Shown here: positions 9,112 to 18,055 of the stretch, piece after piece
How positions within the stretch are numbered: the stretch's first letter is position 1
How the letters are laid out: each line of letters starts with the position of its first letter
Assembly (NCBI RefSeq): GCF_018070465.1
Contig: NZ_JAGPXT010000013.1
Span: 62,001-126,000, forward strand
Length of the DNA: 64,000 nt
Reading direction: 5' to 3'
Origin: Micromonospora sp. C95
GTDB taxonomy: Bacteria; Actinomycetota; Actinomycetes; Mycobacteriales; Micromonosporaceae
Position numbers and translations under genes: made by a program
Notes under the pieces: model-generated
Told to the model about the DNA's origin: nothing
Seen by the model: only the letters and a program-made list of their open reading frames with translations
The model's database searches: none

Positions 9112-10292
9112 GGATCAGATTCGGCGCCGATGCGGACCTGACCGCGCCCAGCAACGACAGGCTCAACGTCGGCGATCCCCGGGTGATCGATTTCCTGACC
9201 CGCTTCGCCCGCCGGCTGCTCGCCCCCGCGGTCGCCCGCCGGCACCCCGAGCTGGGCTCACTCGGGTTTTTCCTGCGGCCCGCCGAGATCAAGCGTGCGG
9301 TGGCCGCGATGCAACGCCCGGATGCTCTGGTCTTTCCCCGCGGCAACGTCTTCCACGTGTCTCCGGCCAACGTGGACACCATTTTCGTGTACTCGTGGGC
9401 GCTGTCCGCGCTGGCCGGCAATCACAACGTGGTCCGCATCTCGGAACGCTCCACTACTGCGGCCGACGCCGTCCTGGATGCTCTGACGGCTACCCTCACC
9501 GACGCCGATCCGATCATCAGCCGCACCCAACACATGATCACCTACGGTCGCGACGACAGACTCACCGCTGCGCTGAGCACGTGGTGCGACCTACGGGTGA
9601 TCTGGGGTGGCGACGTCGCCGTCAACACCATCCGTGAGCATCCGCTGCGCCCGTCGGCACGAGATCTGACCTTCCCGGGCCGTACTTCCTGGGCGGCGCT
9701 GTCGGCGGCCGGCTGGCGAACTGCCGACCCGGCTGCCCGGCGCCGGGCCGTGGCCGGCTTGGCCAACGACACGTACTGGTTCGACCAGGCCGCCTGCTCC
9801 TCGCCGCTCACCGTCTTCCTGGTGGGCGAGAGCGTCGACGGCGTCGGCGACGAGTTCCTCACCCTGCTGCTGGACGTGGTGAACGAACGTGGCTGGCAGG
9901 TCGACGCGGCCATGGCGGTGGAGAAACGGGTGAACGCGTACGGACTGGCCGCCACCGGAGCGTTCACCACGATCGCCTTCCCGGCCAACGCGGTCACCGC
10001 GATGTCGGTGAGAACCCTGCAGGACGTACCTCGTCGATGGCTGGGCACCGGCTCCTTCCCGTTTGCCCAGGTCGGCTCACTGCTCGACCTCGTGCCCGCG
10101 ATCACCCGCCAGGATCAGACCTTCAGCCACTTCGGCTTCACCCCGGCCGAGCTGCAGGCATTCGCCACCGCGCTTGGCGGTCGCGGCGTGGACCGGATCG
10201 TGCCGTTCGGCTCGGCCTTGACCTTCAGCGCGATCTGGGACGGCTACGACCTACCGCGTGAGTTCACCCGCCTGACGACCCTCGTACCGTGA
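9108..10292 (+). CDS. LuxC-like acyl reductase (NADPH-dependent, aldehyde-forming)
   Basis: 394 residues from the ATG at 9108, which overlaps the LuxE stop and has AGGAAG upstream; an earlier in-frame start would extend deep into LuxE. The protein shows the LuxC/aldehyde-dehydrogenase fold with the nucleophilic Cys around residue 230 (WFDQAACSSP), a GNVFHVSPANVD segment and RVIWGGDVAVNTIR. LuxC takes an acyl group from LuxE as a thioester and reduces it with NADPH to the aldehyde. The next gene encodes a class III aminotransferase, so aldehyde-to-amine conversion is the natural reading. Confidence 0.88.
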   Translation: MRIRFGADADLTAPSNDRLNVGDPRVIDFLTRFARRLLAPAVARRHPELGSLGFFLRPAEIKRAVAAMQRPDALVFPRGNVFHVSPANVDTIFVYSWALSALAGNHNVVRISERSTTAADAVLDALTATLTDADPIISRTQHMITYGRDDRLTAALSTWCDLRVIWGGDVAVNTIREHPLRPSARDLTFPGRTSWAALSAAGWRTADPAARRRAVAGLANDTYWFDQAACSSPLTVFLVGESVDGVGDEFLTLLLDVVNERGWQVDAAMAVEKRVNAYGLAATGAFTTIAFPANAVTAMSVRTLQDVPRRWLGTGSFPFAQVGSLLDLVPAITRQDQTFSHFGFTPAELQAFATALGGRGVDRIVPFGSALTFSAIWDGYDLPREFTRLTTLVP

Positions 10293-10576
10293 CCCTGATG
10301 CCGGAGCGCCCGCGCCCGAGCCGCCGTCCGGCTCGACAAGATCTGGCCGGAGCCGCACCCTGGCCACCACGCTGATTCGCTAATCTTGTCCAGCCGTGGC
10401 CCGAAGGCAGCTCCACTGTGGCACCAGGGAGGAAACTCAGTGATCAAGTCGAGCTGCCTGCGTGACCGGGGCGCCCTGGAGGACCGGGCGGCAATTCCTC
10501 CCGAACCATCAACGCCAGCCCGTCATCAGCCACACCTGGTCCACCCGGACCGCCTTACATTCTCAGGGAACCCGGC

Positions 10577-11854
10577 ATGACTGATCCGGTTCTGACCGAC
10601 CCCGGCCAGCGTTCTGCCCGCGAGGTCTTCCAGCAGCTCAGGAAACACATGCAGCCGGGCTTGGCGCTGGCGGCGAGGATCTCGGGCGGCGGTGCGGTCG
10701 AGTCGTCGGCGAACGGTGCCCGGATCACCCTGTCCGACGGGCAGTCCCTGCTGGACTTCGGTTCCTATGCCGTGACCCTGCTCGGCCACCGTCATGCGGC
10801 TGTGGTCGCCGCGGTCCGCGATCAGCTCGACCGCATGACGGTGTCCAGCCGGGTACTGGCCAACCCGGCGACCGCCGCGGCGGCGGCCGCGCTGGTCGAG
10901 TACCTCGGTGGTGCACTGCCCCGGACCTACTTCGGCCTCAACGGTTCCGACGTGGTCGAGGCCGCGGTCAAACTCGCGCGGCTGGCCAGTAACCGGAACC
11001 GGGTGCTCGCGGTAGTCGGTGGCTTCCACGGCAAGACGATGGGCGCTCTGGCCCTGACTCACAACGCCCGGTACAAGGCCGGTCTCATGCCACTGCTGCC
11101 CGCGGTGACGCACATCGCGCCGGACGACCCGGACGCGGTGGCTCGTGAGATCGCCACCGGAGACGTGGCAGCCGTCGTCTTCGAGCCGATACAAGGTGAA
11201 AACGGGGTTTGGCCGCTGAGTGGGGATATCCTCGCCAAGTGGGCGGGCGACGCACGCCGCAACGGTGTGTTCGTCATTGCCGACGAAATCCAAACCGGCC
11301 TGTCCCGCGCCGGTGAGCCCGCGCTCGCGATCGCCGCCGGCCTGCCGGTCAATGCCGTCCTTGTCGGCAAGGCACTCGGTGGCGGAGTCATGCCGGTGTC
11401 AGCGCTGGTCTGTGACGACGAACTGTACGCCCCGCTGCTGGCCGATCCGATGATCCACACCGCGACCTTCGCCGGTAACCCTTTGGCATGCGCTGCCGCA
11501 TCGGCAGCGTTGGACGCCATCGATCGCCTGACCGAGCGCGGCCGCGAGATCGCGGCGACCATGGCTTTCGGTCTCGCTGAGCTTCAGCGACAGTACGGCG
11601 ACCTGGTGGTCGACGTACGTGGGCAAGGACTTCTCTGGGGACTCCAACTTGCCTCGGCCAAGCTGACCAACGAGATCCTCACTACCCTGGTCAAAACCGG
11701 TTTGATCGTCTCGCCCTGCATGAGCCGCCCTGAGGTGCTGCGGCTACTGCCCCCGCTCGTCGCCACTGACGCCGAACTGGCCGCCGGTCTCGAACTGGTT
11801 GACGCGGCGCTGAACCAGGCCGCAACCTCCGCCGCGTTCATCGCGTCGGCTTGA
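10577..11854 (+). CDS. Class III PLP aminotransferase, copy A
   Basis: 425 residues. Class III (ornithine/acetylornithine/GABA transaminase type) motifs are clear: LDFGSYAVTLLGHR at the N-terminus, GFHGKTMGALALTH, EPIQGENG, IADEIQTGLSR (PLP Asp) and LVGKALGGGVMP with the Schiff-base lysine. It likely transfers an amino group to an aldehyde or omega-oxo acid. ATG at 10577 is preceded by AGGGAA. It lies 284 bases after LuxC on the same strand; the gap holds no convincing gene. It is a close paralogue of the enzyme at 19770-21011, sharing LDFGSYAVTLLGHR, FGLNG.DVVEAAVKLARLA and FEPIQGENGV. This points to a duplication within the cluster and two related amination steps. Confidence 0.9.
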   Translation: MTDPVLTDPGQRSAREVFQQLRKHMQPGLALAARISGGGAVESSANGARITLSDGQSLLDFGSYAVTLLGHRHAAVVAAVRDQLDRMTVSSRVLANPATAAAAAALVEYLGGALPRTYFGLNGSDVVEAAVKLARLASNRNRVLAVVGGFHGKTMGALALTHNARYKAGLMPLLPAVTHIAPDDPDAVAREIATGDVAAVVFEPIQGENGVWPLSGDILAKWAGDARRNGVFVIADEIQTGLSRAGEPALAIAAGLPVNAVLVGKALGGGVMPVSALVCDDELYAPLLADPMIHTATFAGNPLACAAASAALDAIDRLTERGREIAATMAFGLAELQRQYGDLVVDVRGQGLLWGLQLASAKLTNEILTTLVKTGLIVSPCMSRPEVLRLLPPLVATDAELAAGLELVDAALNQAATSAAFIASA

Positions 11855-11981
11855 CGGCCGCGATGGTCAGGGTGGCTTCGGAGCGGACGGTGAGTTCGTC
11901 GTTGCACAGCCGCCGGACGCAGCCAGCCGAACCACCTGTCGCCATCCCGGCACCAGCCGGGACCAGGTAACCACCGCTCCA

Positions 11982-12266
11982 TCAAAGCGGGGGGGACTCA
12001 ACCCCGCTCGACTTCGAAGAGCCCGCATGGTCGGCAATGCCCAGGTCCGCCAGAATCTTGAGTGCCATGGGGAAGCTGTCTATGCTGATCAGCTGCTCGC
12101 TGTCGATTTCGACTTCGAATTCATCTTCGATGGCCACCAGGAGCGCGAGATGACCGAGCGAGTCCCAACGCGGATGACCACCGTGCCGTAGCTCGAGTAC
12201 CTCGACGTCCTCCTCCAGTTCGAGGGCTGCGATGAACACCCTTCGCAGACGATCGGATACGAGCAT
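11982..12266 (-). CDS. Acyl/peptidyl carrier protein
   Basis: 94 residues, standard carrier size. The phosphopantetheine site is Ser36 in PRWDSLGHLALL, followed by the acidic helix AIEDEFEVEI. ATG at 12266 with GGGAGC about 6 bases before it. It is a lone minus-strand gene convergent with aminotransferase A. It could carry the acid activated by the nearby ligases or FAAL. The C-terminal tail is Ser-rich and not conserved in the family. Confidence 0.85.
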   Translation of the reverse strand: MLVSDRLRRVFIAALELEEDVEVLELRHGGHPRWDSLGHLALLVAIEDEFEVEIDSEQLISIDSFPMALKILADLGIADHAGSSKSSGVESPPL

Positions 12267-13080
12267 GCACGTCGCTCCCTGCTGGAGAATATCGGCACAG
12301 CGCCATGTACATCGATGCGTTGGGCATGGCGCTGAGATGATACGACACTCGGGTATCTGGCGCAGCCGGTCAACCTCGTGCGCCTGGCCTCAGGTCCGGC
12401 CGCTCGGTGCCGCGCGCACCTCGCGTTGCCCGGACAACTGGCGCTGTGTGGTGTCGGAGTGGCTTTCTCCATCGCGCGTAGCGGCTCGCCCCGACGTGAC
12501 CCGGCACCCCTCTGCCCGCCGCCGACCGACGGCGGCCCGAGCACTTCGTCCGTGATGGCCAGCCGCCCTATGTCTCATGGCGGCAAGGTTGTCAATCTCT
12601 TGCGGCCGCTGTTCCCGCAGGTATCATCATGGGGCTCGCTTGGATGGTCTTCGATTGGTCTTGCAGCCGGTCGGCGTGGAGTCGGTTGGCGCGGTGTTGT
12701 CCCCATCGCTTCCAAGGCGAATCGGCGGTGGGGACGGGGGAGGTGCCGCACGCGGACCTCGAGTCCCCTGTGTACCGGCCCACAATGCACGTCGTGGGCG
12801 CCCGGTACGGCAAGCCGTCGACAATTGTTGACGATGAAGCGGCGGTCGCACGTATCCTGCGCCGTGCAGTCCTCACGGGATCGTCGACGGGGCCCCGATG
12901 CGGACGGGTTGCGCGGCCGCCATCACACCGGGCGGATGCATTGGGGGTGGTGTCGCCGGCTGGCGGCAGGTTGACAAAGGCGGCGCCGGGGCGGCGATCC
13001 CGCACGCCGATCTACTGATCAGAGCCACCTGAGCAGCATGCCAGGTGAGCGGTCCGGCGGGGCGACCGAAAGGAACTCGG
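12267..13080. other. 814-base divergent intergenic region
   Basis: It separates the leftward carrier protein from the rightward condensation gene. Several frames stay open by GC bias, but none has a ribosome binding site with a recognisable product, so I call no gene. A weak plus-strand promoter candidate is TTGACG (12828-12833), 19 bases, then TATCCT (12853-12858), about 220 bases before the condensation gene. The length is unusual for this dense cluster and may hold control sites or a decayed gene. Confidence 0.45.
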
Positions 13081-14490
13081 GTGGAGAAGACGGGTCGGGT
13101 GCGTTTCAGCGGGGCGACGGGAGGCACCTTCCCCGCGACGTGGAGCCAGCGCGAGTTCTGGCACACGATCAACAAGAAACAACCGAGCGGGTATTACCAG
13201 ATTCCTTGGGCCGTCCCGATCCCACCGGGATGTCGGCTGGATCGTATCGAGCAGATTCTCGCCAGTTTCGCCATCAAGTACGAAGCGCTACGGACGACCC
13301 TGCGACGAGACCCCGACGGTGAGCTCCGGCAGATCGTCCACAGCGAAGGAGTCATACCTACCTGGTCGGCGAGTCTTCCTCCGGACCGGGCGGCAATCAC
13401 CGCTTCCGGACCGCTGAAAGAGTTCCTTGAGTCGGAGCCCGCGGTCGATCGGGAATTCCCGTGGAAGATCGTGGTGCTTACCTGGAACGGCTCTCCGCAC
13501 CACCTCGTCTGCGTCTGCTCCCACATGGTGCTGGACGGACAAAGCGGCGCGCTGTTGGCTGCCGAGATGCGCGAGGCGCTGACCGCGGATGTGGAGGCTG
13601 GCGACACTTCGGCGGGCGACCCGGTCTGGCAGCCGTCCGACCTCGCGCGGTGGGAGACGGCGGCCGGGGGCCGTAAGGTTTCCCAGCGCGCGCTCGACCA
13701 TTGGCGGTCGGTACTGGCTGGCGCCCCGGCGAGCCCGTTTCCATCGGCCGCGCGGAAGGGCGCTTCTCCGCTGTGGCGAGGGTTGTTGAGATCCACGGCG
13801 GTCGAGGCCGCCGAGCAGGCGGTGATCGGACGCACCGGTCTCTCCTCCAGTTCGCTGTTCCTCAGCGCGGCGGCGTCGTTGCTGTGGCTCGTGACCGGAA
13901 GTAGTTGTTTTCTGTTCCGGGTCCCGACCAACAATCGCGTCAGCCGGGATCTGCAAGGCTATGTGGGTGCTCTGCAACAGCACGCTCTCGTCAAGGTCGA
14001 CGTTCGCTGCGACACCTTCGATGAACTGATGCGGTCGGTTGCCGGCAATCTGCTCCGCGCTCAATCCCGTGCGCGATACGATGGTGACGGTCTGTACGGG
14101 ATGCTGGAGGAGCTGAGTTCAACTCGGGCCGGGCAGCCGGACCTGACCCTCCTTTTCAACGACCTCAGACCCACATACCAACGACCGCAAGGCCGGCCTC
14201 TCCCGACCGATTCGGGAGCGGATCGCGACGCCCCGGAAGTCACCTGGGAGCTGCTTCACACCACCAACCCGGACATCACCCTCTACGTCCGCCTCGCGGA
14301 CGCGCGGGGCGTACTCTCGCTGGACGTCGCGGCGGACGAATCATGCATGCCGAAGCCTGAGATCGAAGGGTTCGTGCAGGCGATGGAATCGCTGTTGACG
14401 CACGCCGCTCACAGCAATTTTCCGCTATCCGACATACAACGGGTAGCAAGCGGTAGGCCAGCCACGACCGCGCCGAGCAGACGGCGCTGA
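13081..14490 (+). CDS. Free-standing NRPS-type condensation domain protein
   Basis: 469 residues from GTG at 13081, chosen for GAAAGGAA 6-8 bases upstream. It is one condensation/acyltransferase fold. The catalytic motif reads SHMVLDG (residues 147-153): the active His and the structural Asp of HHxxxDG are kept and the first His is Ser. Other matches are WSQREFW at the N-terminus and RVPTNNR in the second half. Such stand-alone domains join a carrier-bound acyl or aminoacyl group to an amine, on a carrier or free. In this cluster it may make an amide between acyl chain and amino acid or nucleoside. It stands alone on its strand between divergent and convergent neighbours. Confidence 0.82.
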   Translation: MEKTGRVRFSGATGGTFPATWSQREFWHTINKKQPSGYYQIPWAVPIPPGCRLDRIEQILASFAIKYEALRTTLRRDPDGELRQIVHSEGVIPTWSASLPPDRAAITASGPLKEFLESEPAVDREFPWKIVVLTWNGSPHHLVCVCSHMVLDGQSGALLAAEMREALTADVEAGDTSAGDPVWQPSDLARWETAAGGRKVSQRALDHWRSVLAGAPASPFPSAARKGASPLWRGLLRSTAVEAAEQAVIGRTGLSSSSLFLSAAASLLWLVTGSSCFLFRVPTNNRVSRDLQGYVGALQQHALVKVDVRCDTFDELMRSVAGNLLRAQSRARYDGDGLYGMLEELSSTRAGQPDLTLLFNDLRPTYQRPQGRPLPTDSGADRDAPEVTWELLHTTNPDITLYVRLADARGVLSLDVAADESCMPKPEIEGFVQAMESLLTHAAHSNFPLSDIQRVASGRPATTAPSRRR

Positions 14491-14503
14491 CACGGGCAGC
14501 GCC
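14483..14503 (+). terminator. Weak hairpin at the end of the condensation gene
   Basis: GGCGCTG (14483-14489) and CAGCGCC (14497-14503) form a 7-base-pair stem with a 7-base loop that includes the stop codon. No T-run follows. It could act as a terminator between convergent genes. Confidence 0.3.
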
Positions 14504-14621
14504 ACCATCAGCGCGTGGCGAGCGGCCGACGCCACGATGAGCGGTCGCCCCGCAGCGCACCGGGACGCCGGCGGGGAAAGCCGGCCGTGGGCCAGGGCGC
14601 GGAGCCGCTACATGCCCCCGG

Positions 14622-16364
14622 TTACTCCCTCTCGTCTCCGTGCCACAGCAACTCCGTCAACGCTGGATCATCGACCAGGCGCTCCCACATCTTCCGCCGC
14701 ATCGGCTTGCCGCTCGTAGTGCGCTGGATCCAACCGGTCCGGCCCCGACGGACCTCAACCCGCAGGCCCAGGGCGTGTTTCGTCAACGCCTTCCCCACCA
14801 AGGCCGCGCCGATCGGGTCGATGCCCTCCACCACCACAACTGCCGTGTCTCGGCCGTCGAGGGTGCCGAGCATGGCCACGGTGCGGTTGGGGCGGGGCGA
14901 GACATCCACCGCGACCCGCTCGATCTCCTCGGCGAAGACCCACTTGCCGAGCTGCTTGAGGCTGTCGCCCAGTCGTCCCACCACGTACAACTCACCGTGG
15001 AGAAGAAAACCGGCGTCACCGGTGGGTAGTGCCCCGCGGGCGAAATGCCCTGCGTCGTCGGCACCGACGTAGCCCTGCGCCAGCGACGGCCCGCTCACCT
15101 CGATCTCGCCGAACGTGCCGTCCGGGAGCGGCTCACCGGCCTCATCCAGGATCCGCAGGCCCATCGCGGGCAGCGCGGTGCCACAGGACGTGATCTCCGT
15201 ACCCTGACCGGTCGTGCGGACGCCGACCGGCTGTCCGAGTGCCAGCGACGCCGGGTCCACCGTTACCGATCGCCAACCGGTCCGCGGCCGGGTCGCGGAG
15301 GCAGCCAGAGTAACCTCGGCCAGCCCGTACGCAGGCAGTAGGACCTCCCGGCGGAAGCCATACGGCGCCAGCAGGTCGGCGAAGCTGCGCAGAACGGCTG
15401 GCTCCACCCGTTCGGCGCCGACGATGAGGGTCCGCCAGGTCGACAGGTCCAGTCCGTCCAGGTCGGCGGGCCGCACCCGGCGCAACACGTGTGCGAGACC
15501 GAAGGTGGGGCTGGCGCTTGTCGTGGCGCTCATCTCGGAGAAGGCGGAAAGCCAGCGGTGCGGTGACCGGATGAACTGATCCGGGCGGAGCAGCCAGATG
15601 TCGCTGCTCCTGGACATCGCGGCCAGCAGCCCGCCGACCAGGCCCATGTCGTGGTGGAGAGGCAGCCAGCTCACCAGCCGGTCGTCCGGGCCCCAGTCGA
15701 GCCAATCCCGGATCGACGTGACGTTGGCGTTGATCGCTTCCAGGGAGACCCGCACCCCCTTCGGTTCCGCGGTCGAGCCAGAGCTGAATTGGAGGATTCC
15801 GATGTCCGATAGCGGCAGCGGTGCCGACAGGTCGACGTCGGACTCGCCGGAGTCGGTGACGACGGGGGTCCCGAGGATCTCGGTCACGTCGCCGAGAGAG
15901 GAACGCAGCTCCGGCGTCGTGGCGATCGCGGCCGGGCCGACGAGGCGCCGAAGCCGATCGATGTGGGCGAGGTAGGCGGTGCGGCTCTGGAATGAGGCAG
16001 GAATACCGACCGTTGCCGGCGTCGCTCCGCTCAACAGCGTGCCGAAGAACATCGCCACGAAGTCCGGCGAAGTGGGGCACACCACCAGGACGGTGCTACC
16101 CGGACGTACCCCCGCGGCCTGCAAGAGAGTTGCCGCGCGCCGAGCCCGCATTGAGAGTTCGGCGTAGGGGTGCAGCTGCCAACCGTCACCGTCAGCGAAT
16201 CGCAGGCCGGTGTCCGTTGCCGGATCCTCCAACCACGCAAGGATGTTCTCCGACCTGACCACGGCCGTCGACGCCTGATTCGCCACATTGCCTCCATTCA
16301 AGGTAGATGCCGTCTCGGCCGGCGCGGACAGCGGCGATCGGGCCGGGCGCGGCGCCATTGTCAT
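14622..16364 (-). CDS. Fatty-acyl-AMP ligase (FAAL)
   Basis: 580 residues. FAAL-type motifs are LQFSSGSTAEPKGV (P-loop), WLPLHHDMGL (typical of FAALs), LPAYGLAEVTLA and RTTSGKPMRRKMW at the C-terminus with the catalytic Lys. FAALs adenylate a free fatty acid and load it directly on an ACP, starting a lipid-tailed natural product. Last gene of the minus-strand operon 23411-14622; the ATG overlaps the upstream dehydrogenase stop (ATGA). FAAL plus ACP plus two acyl-CoA dehydrogenases recalls the lipid-loading sets of ramoplanin and enduracidin. Its probable ACP partner is the protein at 22119-22439. Confidence 0.92.
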   Translation of the reverse strand: MTMAPRPARSPLSAPAETASTLNGGNVANQASTAVVRSENILAWLEDPATDTGLRFADGDGWQLHPYAELSMRARRAATLLQAAGVRPGSTVLVVCPTSPDFVAMFFGTLLSGATPATVGIPASFQSRTAYLAHIDRLRRLVGPAAIATTPELRSSLGDVTEILGTPVVTDSGESDVDLSAPLPLSDIGILQFSSGSTAEPKGVRVSLEAINANVTSIRDWLDWGPDDRLVSWLPLHHDMGLVGGLLAAMSRSSDIWLLRPDQFIRSPHRWLSAFSEMSATTSASPTFGLAHVLRRVRPADLDGLDLSTWRTLIVGAERVEPAVLRSFADLLAPYGFRREVLLPAYGLAEVTLAASATRPRTGWRSVTVDPASLALGQPVGVRTTGQGTEITSCGTALPAMGLRILDEAGEPLPDGTFGEIEVSGPSLAQGYVGADDAGHFARGALPTGDAGFLLHGELYVVGRLGDSLKQLGKWVFAEEIERVAVDVSPRPNRTVAMLGTLDGRDTAVVVVEGIDPIGAALVGKALTKHALGLRVEVRRGRTGWIQRTTSGKPMRRKMWERLVDDPALTELLWHGDERE

Positions 16365-18055
16365 GCCGCGTGCTCCGCGAGATCGAAGGTGCGCATGGCC
16401 ACGTGCCGGCTATGCAGCTCCGGCCAGAGCGAGGCGGTGCGCTGGTCCACGTCCCTGCCCGGGCGGTACTGAACGGTCAGGCGGCTCAACGCCGCGGTGA
16501 GCCACTGCGGGCTGCCGAGGAAGGAACGCCCATCCGAGCCGCGCCAGACGCCGATGCAGGCGCTGGCCGCGAGCAGCCGGCTGTACCGGTCGGCGAGGTC
16601 GTACGACGACGCCGGGAGGGGACCGTTCCGCCCGGCCGGCAGGTCGGCCACCGTCCGGCGCAGCGCCGCGAAATCGGCGAGGTGCGCACCGATCACCCGG
16701 CGCAGCTCTGCGTCACCGGCCGCCGCAGCCAGGATCGCGTCGGACTCGGCAAGCAACGTTCCGCCCAACGCGTCGCGGCCGTTGCTGCTCATCGCCAACT
16801 GGTGGTAACGCAGGTCGGGCAGGTCGTGCGAAAGCCGGAACAGCAGCGGGTCAGCGGGCTCGGGCGTCGACCAGCCCCGGCGTACCAGCTGTTGCATCTG
16901 TGGCACCAGCATCGCCAAGCTCGCCTTCGGCGCCATGTGACCGAATCCCGCGGGTGCCAGGTCGCGCAGATGTTTCTGGAACATCCCGTGTCGGCCATTC
17001 CGAACGTAGAACGTGCTGCCGAGCAGCGTCGACAGGCTCCGGACGGCCCGCAGCAACAGGTGCGGCACCAGGTACTTTATCGCCGAGGAGACGATCGTGG
17101 TCTGTTGTGGCAGCAGATGCAGGGCGCGCGCGCCCACGGTGGTGAAGGCGTCGCAGACCAGCAGATCGACGAACGCGTCGACGAGCAGTCTGCGAACCTG
17201 TGGCAGGTCTGCGATCACACCGCGACCGAGGTGCCGGGAGGTCGCCAGGGACATCGCCTCGCGCAGGGCGCCGTCCAGACCAGCGCAGGCGATCGCCGGC
17301 AGGGCGGTCCTGGTTACCTGGAACGCTCGGGTCGCCGTCAGCACGCCGTCACCGAAGCGACCGAGCACATGGCCGGCCGGCAGCCGGTACCCGTCGAACT
17401 CGATTCCTCCGAGTTGGACGCTGCGCATGCCGGCGCTACGGAAGCGGGGCAGCAGACGCAGCGCGGTGTCTCCAGTCGCCGCGGTCAGGTCGACCAGCAG
17501 AAGCGAGTGACTACGCGGCCCCAGCGGCGTACCGGTGCGCGCGTACAGCACGAGCAGGTCGGCACGGGCCAGATTCGAGATCACCTCTTTTCTGCCGTCC
17601 AGGACGAGAGTGTCCCCGGCCCGGCGCGCGGACAGCTCGGCACGCGCGACGTCGTTGCCGTGCGCCAACTCGTGATACCCGGCGGCGACCCGCCCACCGC
17701 CCAGCACCAGATCGGCGACGGCGCGCTGCTGCGCCGGTGAACCGGCCGTCCACACGTTCGTTGAGGCGATGAAGGTGCTGCCGCTGTACCCGAACGCCAG
17801 AGCCAGGTCACGCCGCCCCACGGTGCGGGCGATATGGATCATGTGGTCGAGCCGGGTCAGCCGTCCACCGAGATGTGCCGGGACGAACTCGGCCGGAAAA
17901 CCGAACGCGTCGAGCAGCCGCTCACCGGCCACGAACGCCTCCCCGCGTTCGTCGACGGCGAGCGCTGCGGCGTTGCCAACCGGGTTGTCCGCTTCAGCCG
18001 GGTCGCCCAGCGCCACCCGCAGCGCATCGAGCCGTTCCGGTTCCGTACGGTTCAT
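16361..18055 (-). CDS. Acyl-CoA dehydrogenase family protein, copy 1
   Basis: 564 residues from ATG 18055, which overlaps the stop of copy 2 (ATGA); a GTG 48 bases further upstream is less likely. The first ~380 residues have the acyl-CoA dehydrogenase layout: N-terminal helices, a beta domain (LVLDGRKEVISN, SVQLGGIEFDGYRLP) and C-terminal helices (FQVTRTALPAIACAGLDGAL). A further C-terminal helical part makes it longer than the ~380-residue canonical enzymes. Predicted to be a FAD-dependent acyl-ACP or acyl-CoA dehydrogenase that puts a double bond in the chain loaded by FAAL. It is clearly related to the next gene, so they may act in sequence or as a heteromer. Confidence 0.87.
   Translation of the reverse strand: MNRTEPERLDALRVALGDPAEADNPVGNAAALAVDERGEAFVAGERLLDAFGFPAEFVPAHLGGRLTRLDHMIHIARTVGRRDLALAFGYSGSTFIASTNVWTAGSPAQQRAVADLVLGGGRVAAGYHELAHGNDVARAELSARRAGDTLVLDGRKEVISNLARADLLVLYARTGTPLGPRSHSLLLVDLTAATGDTALRLLPRFRSAGMRSVQLGGIEFDGYRLPAGHVLGRFGDGVLTATRAFQVTRTALPAIACAGLDGALREAMSLATSRHLGRGVIADLPQVRRLLVDAFVDLLVCDAFTTVGARALHLLPQQTTIVSSAIKYLVPHLLLRAVRSLSTLLGSTFYVRNGRHGMFQKHLRDLAPAGFGHMAPKASLAMLVPQMQQLVRRGWSTPEPADPLLFRLSHDLPDLRYHQLAMSSNGRDALGGTLLAESDAILAAAAGDAELRRVIGAHLADFAALRRTVADLPAGRNGPLPASSYDLADRYSRLLAASACIGVWRGSDGRSFLGSPQWLTAALSRLTVQYRPGRDVDQRTASLWPELHSRHVAMRTFDLAEHAA

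Noticed and set aside
8077..10292. Bioluminescence operon
   Set aside because: LuxE and LuxC are present, but no luxA, luxB or luxD-like gene is in the window; an aldehyde for biosynthesis fits the context better.
12378..12974. 198-codon plus-strand frame in the large intergenic gap
   Set aside because: No ribosome site, low-complexity Arg/Ser-rich product, other frames equally open.
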